Notes: generated by a model from the sequence alone, not told the origin. A stretch of 64,000 bases of DNA from Saccharophagus sp. K07 (GCF_014336955.1 NZ_QRAI01000002.1:496001-560000); one strand, 5' to 3'. Shown: positions 9,504-20,077, counted from the first letter of the stretch. Program-made: numbers and translations.

Positions 9504-10031
9504 TTAGTATTGTTTTAGTGTCAGCGTGCCATCGCGATGAGTAAATTCGATATTTTTCAGCGCGCTCATGCCCAATAATATTTCGTCGCCGTGCATGCCA
9601 GGATTAATGTTGGCGCGCACATTATTTAATGTGATGGTTCCCAGGCGTAATTCGTGTATGGTGGTTGCGCGTGTTTCCACCACGCCGTTGGCGGTGTTGA
9701 CCATTTGTGGGGCGCCGGAACGAAGACCTAATTTATCGGATAAATGTGCCGGAATCGATACGGTCGTTGCCCCTGTATCCACCATAAAGGTCACTTCGAC
9801 GCCATTGATGCTGCCGCTCGCTACGTAATGGTGTTGAAAATTTCTCACCAGAACGACTTGGTTGACACCGCCTTCCGTTGAGGTCATTGGATTGGCATTG
9901 GGATTTTGCCGCTCGTTCAGCCATTGATTGAAATACATGGTAAGTAAGGCCAAAGCAATCAGCCATCCGGCGAGGATCATGCCCTTGCCCAGCCTGACTT
10001 CCGTTTTTGAATTTGGACTGGAATCGCTCAT
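9504..10031 (-). CDS. Membrane-anchored retropepsin-like aspartic protease (TIGR02281 type)
   Basis: A 175-residue protein with one N-terminal membrane helix (about residues 18-36, MILAGWLIALALLTMYF) and a C-terminal retropepsin-like domain facing the periplasm. The active-site motif is VDTGATTVSIP, with the single catalytic Asp-Thr-Gly expected of a protease that works as a homodimer. A second hydrophobic-hydrophobic-Gly segment (ILLGMSALKNIEF) matches the family's C-terminal end. Substrate and role are not established for this clan AA group. The gene sits just upstream of nadC on the same strand, and its 5' side is divergent from the DUF1631 gene, sharing a 235-base intergenic region. Confidence 0.85.
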   Translation of the reverse strand: MSDSSPNSKTEVRLGKGMILAGWLIALALLTMYFNQWLNERQNPNANPMTSTEGGVNQVVLVRNFQHHYVASGSINGVEVTFMVDTGATTVSIPAHLSDKLGLRSGAPQMVNTANGVVETRATTIHELRLGTITLNNVRANINPGMHGDEILLGMSALKNIEFTHRDGTLTLKQY

Positions 10032-10266
10032 TAAATCGTTTCGTTCTAATTAAGTAGTAAAGGTGGCTAATTCGATCTTAGACTAAGTCCACGTTTTTTT
10101 TATTTCCTCACGCTCGGCTCGGCACCCTGTGATACATTTAATTGGTGTTTGGTACTTTAGAATGGATTCCAAAGATTTTTCTAAACAATTGGTATTAGGA
10201 ATAGGAATAACTGTTTATTGTTTAGATTGAAATGCATGGATACTTAAGTTGTTTCGGAGGTTTGCA

Positions 10267-12390
10267 GTGACTGACAGCGCGAAGGTAATCCGACTGGAGC
10301 CTGAAATTCAGCGTCAGATTAGGGCTCGTCTCGCCCGTTTGCCCGCAGTAATCCACAGTTTGAACGAACAGGGCCAAAAATTTCTCGCAAGCGCTCTCGA
10401 AACCTACTTCGATGCTGCGGATGATGCCTTGTTTGACTTGGCAGATAAAGCGCGAAGTAACCACGAGCAGAATGTGTTCTTTGATTCCATGCGGGAAGTG
10501 CGGGTGCAACGCCGTAGCTGTGAGCGCCGCTTTTTCGAGATGATCGATGAAGCCTTTTCCCGGCTGGCCGGGGAAGAGGGCAAGGCGCTCGCCAAATCCG
10601 ACGCCGAATTGTCTGCCGAAGCCTTGTCCCTGGTACAAAACGAAGATCTCGAACAGCTGGTCGCACTGGAATCCACTGTGGCGCGCGCCATGCGGGAGCA
10701 TGTCCAGGTGTTGCAAGCGATCGCCGAAGCCTTGTCGCGAATCCTGCCAACCCCCATTAATGAACAGAAGGTGCCTCTTAGCCCTGCCGTTATCTGCAAT
10801 GCGGTAATGGCGCAAATCAAGCGGCTGGATATTGATATCAAGGCCAAGCTGATTTTGTTCAAGCTGTTTGATCGCCTGGTGGTGAGCCGCCAGCCTGAGA
10901 TCAACCAATTGATGATCGATTGCCTGGAAGCGGGTGGCATCAAGGTGGTTATGGGGCGGCGCTATGCGTCCGAAGCGGAGGAAAGCGAAAGCTTTGATGC
11001 TAGTGGTGGAGCACCATTTACCTCATCGTCGTCCGCCTCTATGCCGGATTTACCGCCCAACCGCGCGGAGCTTCTCAACTTGCTTTCCTTTATTCAGCGG
11101 CTGCCGGTAACGGCCGATAGCGACAGCGGTTTGGATTTCGAGCGCATCCTGGCCAGTGTCCAGCATCGCCGCGGCCAGAACGTCGAGATCGGTCGCCTGG
11201 AGAAGGAAACCATGGGGCTGGTGCAGATGCTGTTTCGCTCCATTTTGCAGGACCAGGCACTGGCGCCGCCGTTTCGCGATCTGATCGGCCGTATGCAGGT
11301 GCCGGTATTGAAAATGGCGCTGCTCGACGAGCAGTTTTTGATGGAAAAGCGTCACCCGGCCCGCCGTTTGCTCAATGAGCTGGTCTCGGTCGCGTCTGAG
11401 TGGCAGAGTAGTGATGCTGATATCAGCAATGATCCGCTGTTGCGCTTTATGCGCAGTATTGTCGATCGTGTTCTCAGCCAGTTCGATCACAATCCGGAAC
11501 TCTTCAAAGACGCTCTGGCGGATTTCACTTCATTTGTGGAAAAAGAAAAACGCCGGGCGGCGGTGCTGGAAAAACGCACAGTGGATGCTGAGGACGGCAA
11601 AGCCCGTGCAGAACTGGCGCGCAAGACCGTCGCCAGCGAGATCGACAAGATAACCGCTGGTCACACTCTGCCGGAGATCGTGCAGGGGTTGATCAAAGGA
11701 CCCTGGAGCAATGTTCTCTTTGTTCACGGCCTCAAATACGGTTTTTCATCCATGGAATGGGACGAGCAGATCAAGGTCCTGGCGGATCTGGTGTGGAGCG
11801 TGCAGCCACACACCACTAAAGCTGAGCGCCAGAAGCTGATTCGGTTGATTCCGGATTTGATTCTGCGTCTGCGTCGCGGCTTGGATTCCATCTCATACAA
11901 CCCCTTTGAAGTCGCTGAACTGCTGACTGGATTGGAAGAAATCCATCTGGCCCGAATTCGCGGTGAATTGGCTCCAAGTGAACAACAGGCTCCTGCCGCT
12001 AAAGAGGTTGAAACGCGTCAAGCTGTCGCGCCTGAGCCAGAGAAGAAGGTCGAACCAGAAGAGCCGGGCCTGCCCGCTGATGATCCGCATATGGTGATGG
12101 TGGCAAGTTTTGCCCAGGGTGCTTGGTTTGATCTGGATGGGGGCGAGGGCAACGAAGCCTTGCGCTGTCGTTTGGCCGCCTTTATCCGCCCGACCGGCCG
12201 TTACATTTTCGTCAATCGCAACGGCATGAAGGTCGCGGAGAAGACGCAGACCGAACTTGCCCTGGCACTGAAATCTGGGCATATGCGACCGCTGGATCAC
12301 AGCATGCTGTTCGACAAGGCGCTGGAGTCGGTGGTGACCAATTTGCGCCAGGCCAAAGCCAAAAATACGCTCGATCTTAACAACAACTAG
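10267..12390 (+). CDS. DUF1631 family protein
   Basis: A 707-residue predicted cytoplasmic, largely helical protein of the DUF1631 family, sometimes mislabelled thymidine phosphorylase in old annotations. The start is GTG 10267, which has CGGAGG (10255-10260) six bases upstream; an in-frame TTG at 10249 lies before that ribosome site. No enzyme motif is visible. There are low-complexity stretches near residue 250 (SSSSA) and an acidic/proline linker near 570-600 (PEPEKKVEPEEPG). A compact C-terminal domain follows (about 610-700: ASFAQGAWFDLDG ... YIFVNRNGMKVAEKT). Its beta-rich look suggests a PilZ-like fold, which is inference only. It precedes ampD by 109 bases on the same strand. Function unknown. 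Confidence 0.8.
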   Translation: MTDSAKVIRLEPEIQRQIRARLARLPAVIHSLNEQGQKFLASALETYFDAADDALFDLADKARSNHEQNVFFDSMREVRVQRRSCERRFFEMIDEAFSRLAGEEGKALAKSDAELSAEALSLVQNEDLEQLVALESTVARAMREHVQVLQAIAEALSRILPTPINEQKVPLSPAVICNAVMAQIKRLDIDIKAKLILFKLFDRLVVSRQPEINQLMIDCLEAGGIKVVMGRRYASEAEESESFDASGGAPFTSSSSASMPDLPPNRAELLNLLSFIQRLPVTADSDSGLDFERILASVQHRRGQNVEIGRLEKETMGLVQMLFRSILQDQALAPPFRDLIGRMQVPVLKMALLDEQFLMEKRHPARRLLNELVSVASEWQSSDADISNDPLLRFMRSIVDRVLSQFDHNPELFKDALADFTSFVEKEKRRAAVLEKRTVDAEDGKARAELARKTVASEIDKITAGHTLPEIVQGLIKGPWSNVLFVHGLKYGFSSMEWDEQIKVLADLVWSVQPHTTKAERQKLIRLIPDLILRLRRGLDSISYNPFEVAELLTGLEEIHLARIRGELAPSEQQAPAAKEVETRQAVAPEPEKKVEPEEPGLPADDPHMVMVASFAQGAWFDLDGGEGNEALRCRLAAFIRPTGRYIFVNRNGMKVAEKTQTELALALKSGHMRPLDHSMLFDKALESVVTNLRQAKAKNTLDLNNN

Positions 12391-12499
12391 GCGCGGTGAC
12401 GCTATGCACCCAAACGCATAGTCGTCGCCGCGATATGATCTGCCCCCGATCAAGCAAGTCTTGTAAACTGCGCCTTCTTTTTTCTTTGATGGACAGGGC

Positions 12500-13087
12500 G
12501 TGGCGCAGCGTCAAATCGATTCGAATCCGCAGTTGAGTATCGACTCCTCCGGTTGGCTGGAAGGCGTCGTGCGCTGTCCGTCCCCCAACTTCAATGCTCG
12601 CCCCGCAGGCGAAATCAGCCTCCTGGTTGTCCATAACATCAGCCTGCCACCGGGGAATTTCGGTGGGGGTTATATCCAGCGATTCTTCTGCAACAGCCTG
12701 CCGGTCGCGGATCATGCTTACTTCGAATCCATTGCCCATCTGCAGGTCTCAGCTCATTGTCTGATTGATCGAGCGGGGCAGATCACCCAGTTTGTCTCCT
12801 TTGCCGATCGCGCCTGGCATGCGGGGGTATCCAATTTTGTGGGGCGTTCCAACTGCAACGATTTCAGTATCGGTATTGAACTTGAAGGCACAGATGAGCA
12901 GCCTTACGAGGAGTTGCAGTATCGAACACTGGCCGCATTAACTCAGGCATTGATGGCGCGCTATCCGGCCATAACCCGGCAGCGCATTGTCGGGCATAGC
13001 GATATAGCACCCGAGCGCAAAACCGATCCCGGCCCGGCTTTCGACTGGGCGCATTACTTCAGAGTGCTCGACGGACATAATTCATAG
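12500..13087 (+). CDS. ampD: 1,6-anhydro-N-acetylmuramyl-L-alanine amidase AmpD
   Basis: A 195-residue cytoplasmic zinc amidase that cleaves the peptide from anhydro-MurNAc muropeptides during peptidoglycan recycling; its loss derepresses AmpC beta-lactamase in many relatives. The zinc ligands are visible: His45 in VVHNIS, His166 in GHSDIAP and Asp176 in KTDPG, with the spacing of E. coli AmpD (His34, His154, Asp164). The start is GTG 12500 with GGACAGGG just upstream. ampE follows after 9 bases. The transporter that imports the substrate, ampG, lies convergently 1 kb downstream, so the recycling functions are grouped. Confidence 0.95.
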   Translation: MAQRQIDSNPQLSIDSSGWLEGVVRCPSPNFNARPAGEISLLVVHNISLPPGNFGGGYIQRFFCNSLPVADHAYFESIAHLQVSAHCLIDRAGQITQFVSFADRAWHAGVSNFVGRSNCNDFSIGIELEGTDEQPYEELQYRTLAALTQALMARYPAITRQRIVGHSDIAPERKTDPGPAFDWAHYFRVLDGHNS

Positions 13088-13096
13088 GAGCGATTC

Positions 13097-13933
13097 ATGT
13101 ATTTGATCGTGATTTTGTTGGCGCTGGCAGCCCTTCAGTTGTGGGGTTCGCGCAATCCATTGCACAGGGACACAGCCTTCTACTCCTGGATAGATCTGGT
13201 GGAAGAATGGATTGGGCCTGAGCGCTGGCTCTGGTTGCAAATGGTTGCTGTGTTGTTGGTGCCAGTTGCTATAGTTGCCACCTTGGCGTTTGTACTGCCC
13301 CTCGGTTTTTGGCTGGTGTTGGCAACCGCAGTACTGCTTTATTCCCTGGGGCGAGGTGATTTTGCGCCGGAAACCGTGGCCTATACCCTGGCGTGCAACG
13401 ACGGCGCCTGGGATGTCGCGATTAACAAAGCAAAAAAGCAAGGCGCCTTTGTTGAAGGATTGGTTGTGGGTGATTGGCCTGGATTGCACCAGCGCATGCT
13501 GGAAGCGTCTGCCTACCAAGGTTTCGAACGGCTTTTTGCAGTGCTTTTCTGGTTTCTACTGTTCGGACCTGCAGGTGCTTTGCTCTATCGACTGTCATTT
13601 TTGTATTCCAAGGCGCGCCCGGAAAACCAGCGACTGAAACGTTGGGTGTGGGCGTTGGAATGGCTGCCGGTGCGACTTGTCGGTGCCAGCTTTGCGATTA
13701 CGGGTAATTTTGTCGGCTGCGTGAATCGCTGGAAGCAATTCGCCTTGAGCGTGAGTAGCACTTCCACCGAAGTGCTGCGAGAAACGGTGCTCGGCGCCTT
13801 GTCGGTCGATGATGAATTAATGCAATCCTGCGACTGTACGCAGCGGGAAGTGCTCGCGCTCAAGCGCCTGTATACGCGGACTTTGTGGTTTTGGGTTACC
13901 TGCTTGGCGATTTTTATTCTGCTGCAGTCCTAG
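13097..13933 (+). CDS. ampE: AmpE-like inner membrane protein
   Basis: A 278-residue inner membrane protein of the AmpE/CobD-like family, encoded directly behind ampD as in E. coli and Pseudomonas. Visible helices: residues ~1-15, ~36-75 (two helices), ~150-172 and a C-terminal helix ending at 278 (TLWFWVTCLAIFILLQ). The family motif region is DFAPETVAYTLA and the FERLFAVLFWFLLFGPAGALLYRL segment. AmpE is described as a membrane sensory or signalling component linked to beta-lactamase regulation, but its activity is not known. AGGAG lies 8 bases before ATG 13097. Confidence 0.88.
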   Translation: MYLIVILLALAALQLWGSRNPLHRDTAFYSWIDLVEEWIGPERWLWLQMVAVLLVPVAIVATLAFVLPLGFWLVLATAVLLYSLGRGDFAPETVAYTLACNDGAWDVAINKAKKQGAFVEGLVVGDWPGLHQRMLEASAYQGFERLFAVLFWFLLFGPAGALLYRLSFLYSKARPENQRLKRWVWALEWLPVRLVGASFAITGNFVGCVNRWKQFALSVSSTSTEVLRETVLGALSVDDELMQSCDCTQREVLALKRLYTRTLWFWVTCLAIFILLQS

Positions 13934-14028
13934 AAGCTAATGCCTGTACTTGGCTGATTTTTGAATTGGTTTCTATTTCCCTTGCCAATCTCAAACTGCC
14001 CGCCTATGATGGCCAAACTTGTCGGGAG

Positions 14029-14044
14029 CTGTATATATATACAG
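14029..14044. promoter_or_regulatory. LexA (SOS) box matching the enterobacterial consensus, without an obvious target gene
   Basis: CTGTATATATATACAG is a perfect 16-bp palindrome identical to the core of the E. coli LexA operator. It lies in the 189-base gap between the convergent ends of ampE and ampG, so neither neighbour is an obvious target. Short open frames run from it in both directions (for example 14095-14163 on +), but none is convincing. Confidence 0.6.
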
Positions 14045-14122
14045 TTCTCTCCTCATCCACAGGGATGTGGTGCGCACCTTAACCCTGAACTGGTATGGCT
14101 CCCGGCAAGACCAATTCCTATT

Positions 14123-15724
14123 TTATTGCTCTTCCTTTTTCGCGCCTGAGTAAAGCTGATTAAGTGCTTTTTTTAGGCCTATCAGAATCAACAAGCTCGG
14201 CACCACCATAAACGCCGTAATGGCGAAGAACAGCGCCCAGTTGCCGCCCAATCCGTCCACCATCTGACCACTGAACGCAGCCAAAGTGGTGCGGCCGAGG
14301 GATGCCAGGGACGACATAAGCGCGTATTGCGTCGCCGAGAAAGTGTGGCTGCACAGCATCGAAATAAAACCGACAAACGCAACAGATGCCCAGGCAGTGG
14401 TTAAGCCATCTACCACTATAGTGGCGATAAACATGGGCACATTGGGACCGGTAAAGGCGAGCACCGAGAACATCAAATTACTCGCCGCCATAAAGATTCC
14501 GCTTACCACCAGGCCTTTCACCAAACCAAAGCGCGCATTGAGCAGCGCACAGGGAATAGCGCCTGCCATAGTGATGCCCCAGGTCAGCAGCTTGGAGTAA
14601 GCGGCAATTTCAGTGTTGGAAAAGCCGACTTCCTTGTAAAACACAATCGACATGCGGCCGAGGAATGCCTCGCCGAGCTTGAACAGCACAATAAACAGCA
14701 AAAGGGAGAGTGCCAGGCGGGTGCCGTTGCGCTGAAAAAAGTCATCAAAGGGTGCGACCACGGTGGTTAGCAGCCAAGCGTAAAACGCCGTTAACACGCC
14801 GTCATTTGGTCGTCCCAATCCCGAAGACTGGTGTTGCAACTGATGCAGATACCACAGCAGCCCGAGAAATAAAGCCACTTCTGTCACCACAACGGCGGGA
14901 ATCCACAAAGGGTGACTGACCAGTGCGGTCGGCAGCCCGGTATTGCCGCTTAAGGTCCAAATCGCCAGCGCTATGGGGGCGAGCAGCAGAAACAACAATG
15001 CATTGCGTTTGCTCGCAGATGTTAGCGCCATAAGCTGCCGGTTGCCCTGTTGCAGCTTGTTCAGATGTTCTTGGCGCGATGAGGTGGGCGGGGCGGGGCT
15101 CCAAAAAATACAAGAGGCGAGCACCAGAGTGGTTACGCCCATCAACAGATACAGTTGCGGCCATTTCCATCCCTGGTCCGACAGCAGCAAGGGCACCATG
15201 CCGAGACCGGCAAAGGCAGTCCACCAGCCAGAAGTGGCCGCCGCCGCACCTGCGGAAATAAAGGCTGCGTCTTTGGCATCGAACAAATCTACCCGGTAGG
15301 CGTCTATGGCAATGTCTTGAGTCGCTGCGGCTATGGCAATTAGGAGCGCCGTGAGCACAATGATTTTGACTCCACTCGCGGGGGAGAGCGTACTCATCAG
15401 CAGGCAGGATGCTGCGATCAGAATCTGGCACAAAAAAATCCAATTACGCCTTGAGCCCAATTTGCGAAACAGGGGCAGGCGGACCTGATCCAGCAAGGGC
15501 GACCAGAGAAAGTTGATGGCGAATACCGTAAAAATGAATCCCGCGTAGCCGATATCGGTGCGGCTGACGCCCGCTTCTTTCAACCATAACGTCAACGCGG
15601 AGCCGATCATGACCCACGGCAGGCCGCTCAACATGCCAAAACAAAAGACGGTAATAATCCGGCGGTCGAGGAAAATGCGCAGGTTGTTAGTAGGTCGGCT
15701 GGTATTCAAATCCGGTACGGCCAA
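14123..15724 (-). CDS. ampG: AmpG-family muropeptide permease (MFS)
   Basis: A 533-residue major facilitator protein with about 12-14 membrane helices, closest in pattern to AmpG, the proton-driven inner membrane importer of GlcNAc-anhydroMurNAc peptides. Visible: the first helix with GMLSGLPWVMIGSALTLWLKE, the DQVRLP loop after helix 2 (the AmpG form of the DRYxxP motif), AIAAATQDIAIDAYRVD, and a long central loop. The start TTG 15724 has GAGGG nine bases upstream; no ATG occurs before the first helix. Its 3' end faces ampE, so ampD-ampE and ampG are convergent rather than one operon. Function assignment is strong because the neighbours are recycling genes. Confidence 0.88.
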   Translation of the reverse strand: MAVPDLNTSRPTNNLRIFLDRRIITVFCFGMLSGLPWVMIGSALTLWLKEAGVSRTDIGYAGFIFTVFAINFLWSPLLDQVRLPLFRKLGSRRNWIFLCQILIAASCLLMSTLSPASGVKIIVLTALLIAIAAATQDIAIDAYRVDLFDAKDAAFISAGAAAATSGWWTAFAGLGMVPLLLSDQGWKWPQLYLLMGVTTLVLASCIFWSPAPPTSSRQEHLNKLQQGNRQLMALTSASKRNALLFLLLAPIALAIWTLSGNTGLPTALVSHPLWIPAVVVTEVALFLGLLWYLHQLQHQSSGLGRPNDGVLTAFYAWLLTTVVAPFDDFFQRNGTRLALSLLLFIVLFKLGEAFLGRMSIVFYKEVGFSNTEIAAYSKLLTWGITMAGAIPCALLNARFGLVKGLVVSGIFMAASNLMFSVLAFTGPNVPMFIATIVVDGLTTAWASVAFVGFISMLCSHTFSATQYALMSSLASLGRTTLAAFSGQMVDGLGGNWALFFAITAFMVVPSLLILIGLKKALNQLYSGAKKEEQ

Positions 15725-15802
15725 GCAAAAAAGCCCTCAAGATCAAAGTTATTGGCTAAATTTAAAGAGTCGGTTTGCGGCAAGCGGAAAGGAACGGGCA
15801 TA

Positions 15803-16114
15803 TCAAAGCTGCTCTGGCCGCCATCGATAGCGACTTAGGGATACGCGTCCACCGACCACCTCAATCTGCTCGTCTCGGAGGCGAGCGATCTGTTCACTAT
15901 AGCCAGGGGAATCCTCTGGCAGTGCAATTCGCCCTTGTGCATTGATGATGCGATGCCAGGGCAGTTGGGAATTCTCCGGCAGTTTGCGCAAGGTATGTCC
16001 CACCAGACGCGCAGCACCAGGTAAACCCGCCAGTCGAGCAACTTGACCGTACGTGGCAACACGTCCGGCTGGTATGGCTTTTATGACGGCAAAAATGGCG
16101 CTTGAATTTGACAT
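15803..16114 (-). CDS. Alkyltransferase-like protein (ATL; MGMT fold, Cys replaced by Trp)
   Basis: A 103-residue protein with only the DNA-binding domain of O6-alkylguanine-DNA alkyltransferases. The reactive PCHR motif reads PWHRI, with Trp53 in place of the alkyl-acceptor Cys, which defines ATL proteins. Helix-turn-helix residues are kept (VATYGQVARLAG, with Tyr22; ARLVGHTLRKLP). Characterised ATLs bind and flip O6-alkylguanine without repairing it and hand the lesion to nucleotide excision repair. It cannot act as a suicide methyltransferase. It is encoded 78 bases upstream of ampG on the same strand. Confidence 0.9.
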   Translation of the reverse strand: MSNSSAIFAVIKAIPAGRVATYGQVARLAGLPGAARLVGHTLRKLPENSQLPWHRIINAQGRIALPEDSPGYSEQIARLRDEQIEVVGGRVSLSRYRWRPEQL

Positions 16115-16191
16115 GGCACTGTCTTGTCTTAGGCTTCCCGTTGAAATGGCGCGTCCATCCTAACAGCTTGCGGCGCTGATTTTCAGGAGAG

Positions 16192-17292
16192 ATGTTGGTT
16201 TTGAATACGATGTTGATGTTCCGGAAGCGCAGCTTTGCGCAGTCCGCTCTTTTAGTGTGTTTTTCAGTTTCGGTTCCTGCGTTTGCAGGCCAAGTGGTTT
16301 TGACCAACGGAGATACTATTGCCGGAGAAGTGCGCGGTATAGAAGGCGGTATGGTGATCTGGCAGTCCGACAGCTTGGGCGAACTCCGGCTGCCCAAATC
16401 GCAAATTGACAAGCTCTCCTCAGACACCCCTTTGAAAATTCGCGGGCAAGAAGAGCCGTGTTACTGGCTGGAAATGAAAGGTCGCAAAATTCGTTTTCAA
16501 TGCGGTGAAGGGAAAAAGAAGCTCTATTCGCTGATGGGCCTCAAGCATGTAGTGCCTTACGCCAACCACGCTGCAGCCAACTATTCCTATGGCGGAAATT
16601 TGCGCGTAACCGGCTGGAAGCAGACGGGTAATACCAAGGTTGAATATCAGGAGATCATGACCGAAGTGCGTTTGCGCCACAGCGATCTGCGCCATGATTT
16701 CAATATCAACTACAACATTCAGCGCACTACTTCCATTGACTACGACAACAATCGGGTTTTCAAAACCGATGTTCAGCGCAGCCTGGGTTCCTATTCCCTT
16801 AGCTGGTTTTTTCTGCCGCGCTGGTATTGGGTCAATATGGTTTCCGCGGAGCACGATGACAACCGGAATATCCGCGAGGAATACCGTGCTTCGACTGGTC
16901 TCGGGCATTTGTTTTGGGAAGATAGCCGTTCCTCCCTCGACGTAGAAGCCGGTTTGCAGTTCAACCGGACTTACTTGGAACAGACGGATCCGTCCGTTAA
17001 GCCAGATACTTATCCGGCGATGCGGTTTTCCACCAACTTCCGTTACAAAATGAAGAACGGTCTGAATTTCTATCACAAGAATAAATTCAACCATTCGATT
17101 GTGGCACCGGAAGAGGGCGAAACGGAGCGATGGGAACTGCGCACGGATACGGGCCTGAATTTTCCGCTCGGTTTCGGTATTTCCGCTAACTTCAGCGTCG
17201 AATGGGCCTACGTCAACCACGCTCGGGATCAAAACCCCAACGCCTCCTTGCAGGACACGATCTATCGTCTAGGTGTCAATTACGGCTGGTAA
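16192..17292 (+). CDS. DUF481 outer membrane protein (YdiY-like)
   Basis: A 366-residue exported protein. It has an N-terminal signal peptide ending near VPAFA, a short region starting VVLTNGDTIAGEV that resembles an Sm-like or SH3-type beta module (residues ~32-80), and then a DUF481 domain. That domain is rich in alternating aromatic and charged strands (NYSYGGNLRVTGWKQTGNT, FLPRWYWVNM, YRLGVNYGW) and ends in the aromatic C-terminal residue typical of beta-barrels. DUF481 proteins are putative outer membrane barrels of unknown function. AGGAG is only two bases from ATG 16192, so a start at the next codons (TTG 16195 or ATG 16210) is possible and would not change the mature protein. Confidence 0.8.
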   Translation: MLVLNTMLMFRKRSFAQSALLVCFSVSVPAFAGQVVLTNGDTIAGEVRGIEGGMVIWQSDSLGELRLPKSQIDKLSSDTPLKIRGQEEPCYWLEMKGRKIRFQCGEGKKKLYSLMGLKHVVPYANHAAANYSYGGNLRVTGWKQTGNTKVEYQEIMTEVRLRHSDLRHDFNINYNIQRTTSIDYDNNRVFKTDVQRSLGSYSLSWFFLPRWYWVNMVSAEHDDNRNIREEYRASTGLGHLFWEDSRSSLDVEAGLQFNRTYLEQTDPSVKPDTYPAMRFSTNFRYKMKNGLNFYHKNKFNHSIVAPEEGETERWELRTDTGLNFPLGFGISANFSVEWAYVNHARDQNPNASLQDTIYRLGVNYGW

Positions 17293-17332
17293 CAAGCCGC
17301 CATCATTCGATGGTATCAGTGATCTCTCATAC

Positions 17333-17352
17333 CGCCCGGTTTAAACCGGGCG
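17333..17352. terminator. 20-bp perfect palindrome between DUF481 gene and fxsA
   Basis: CGCCCGGTTTAAACCGGGCG is a perfect palindrome 40 bases after the DUF481 stop. It can form a GC-rich hairpin; the following CCTTGTAATTTC is only weakly T-rich, so termination would be partial. Confidence 0.55.
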
Positions 17353-17411
17353 CCTTGTAATTTCGTCTCTGGACCCCATTGAGTGCTTTCGAATGTTTCA
17401 CCGGGGGCTCA

Positions 17412-17894
17412 GTGCGCGTATTTCTTTTTCTGTTTCTGGCTGTGCCTCTGTTGGAACTGTTTGTTTTGATACAGGTGGGCCGGCAAATTGGAGCTGCGGC
17501 AACCATTGCGCTGGTGATACTCACCGCAGTGGCAGGGGTGTTTTTGCTGCGCCGTCAGAGCTATACGGTGGTGGCGCTAGTGCGCGAGAAAGTCGCCGTG
17601 GGGGAAATGCCTGCTAAGGAAATGCTGGACGGTTTGTTCGTTGCAATCGGCGGATTGCTACTGCTTTTGCCCGGTTTTATCTCCGATGTCATTGGTTTGT
17701 GCTGCCTGTTGCCGCCAATTCGCGCAGTCTTAATGCGCTGGTTTGTCACACGTGCTGCGGTGAGCACAAACATTCACGTGCAGCACTATGAAAGCTGGTC
17801 GTCGCAAAGACGCTCGCCGAGCGACATTATCGATGGCGAGTTTGAGCGTGATGATAAAGACAAGCCGGACGATGAGGATCGAAGACTGAGGTGA
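17412..17894 (+). CDS. fxsA: FxsA family inner membrane protein
   Basis: A 160-residue cytoplasmic membrane protein. The start is GTG 17412, which begins directly at the first hydrophobic helix (VFLFLFLAVPLLELFVLIQVG), as in E. coli FxsA; upstream in-frame TTG 17379 would add 11 atypical residues. Further helices: AAATIALVILTAVAGVFLL and LFVAIGGLLLLLPGFISDVIGLCCLLPP, the last being the FxsA signature. The cytoplasmic tail is charged (DDKDKPDDEDRRLR). FxsA is named for suppressing phage T7 exclusion by F when overexpressed; its normal role is unknown. Its position just upstream of groESL is shared with other gammaproteobacteria. Confidence 0.92.
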   Translation: MRVFLFLFLAVPLLELFVLIQVGRQIGAAATIALVILTAVAGVFLLRRQSYTVVALVREKVAVGEMPAKEMLDGLFVAIGGLLLLLPGFISDVIGLCCLLPPIRAVLMRWFVTRAAVSTNIHVQHYESWSSQRRSPSDIIDGEFERDDKDKPDDEDRRLR

Positions 17895-17913
17895 AATATT
17901 TTTTGCCTCGGGT

Positions 17914-17941
17914 GTTGAAATCGGCAAAAACGCTCCCATTT
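17914..17941 (+). promoter_or_regulatory. Sigma-32 heat-shock promoter of groESL
   Basis: GTTGAAA (17914-17920), a 13-base spacer, then TCCCATTT (17934-17941) closely match the sigma-32 consensus CTTGAAA / CCCCATnT. It lies about 170 bases before groES, inside the fxsA-groES gap. Confidence 0.75.
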
Positions 17942-18109
17942 TCGCCTCAGACTTTTTTCCTCCCGCCGCGCCATCTTCAAGCCGGGGCGGGGACTCCGGT
18001 ATCTGGAGATGTCAAACTGCCCGTTTGCGGGTCTTGTTCGAGCAGATGAACAAGCGGCCCCATGGCGAACGGGACAAAAATCTAAAACGTTACTATTGGA
18101 GAAACCTTA

Positions 18110-18400
18110 ATGAAAATCCGTCCTTTACACGATCGTGTTGTGGTACGTCGCAAGGAAGAAGAACAAAAAACTGCTGGCGGTATCGTTCTGCCCGGTTCAG
18201 CCAAGGAAAAACCCAATCAAGGCGAAGTTGTAGCTGTTGGCTCTGGTCGAGTGCTGGACAATGGTGAAGTGCGCCCAGTTGACGTAAAAGTTGGCGATAT
18301 AGTCGTGTTTGGCAAATACGCCGGTAGCGACACCATCGAAATTGACGGCGAAGAACTTGTGATTCTCAGCGAGAACGACATCAAAGCCGTTCTTCAGTAA
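18110..18400 (+). CDS. groS: Co-chaperonin GroES
   Basis: A 96-residue co-chaperonin forming the heptameric lid of GroEL. Family landmarks: [12 protein letters not shown], the mobile loop ([18 protein letters not shown]) whose IVL contacts GroEL, and the conserved [11 protein letters not shown]...[17 protein letters not shown] lies 9 bases before ATG 18110. groEL follows after 42 bases; both are read from the sigma-32-type promoter at 17914-17941. An overlapping + frame beginning at 18025 is a shadow. Confidence 0.99.
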   Translation: MKIRPLHDRVVVRRKEEEQKTAGGIVLPGSAKEKPNQGEVVAVGSGRVLDNGEVRPVDVKVGDIVVFGKYAGSDTIEIDGEELVILSENDIKAVLQ

Positions 18401-18433
18401 TTCAGGTCATCCAATCCATTAGTCAAACACTAG

Positions 18434-20077
<1,644 letters not shown>

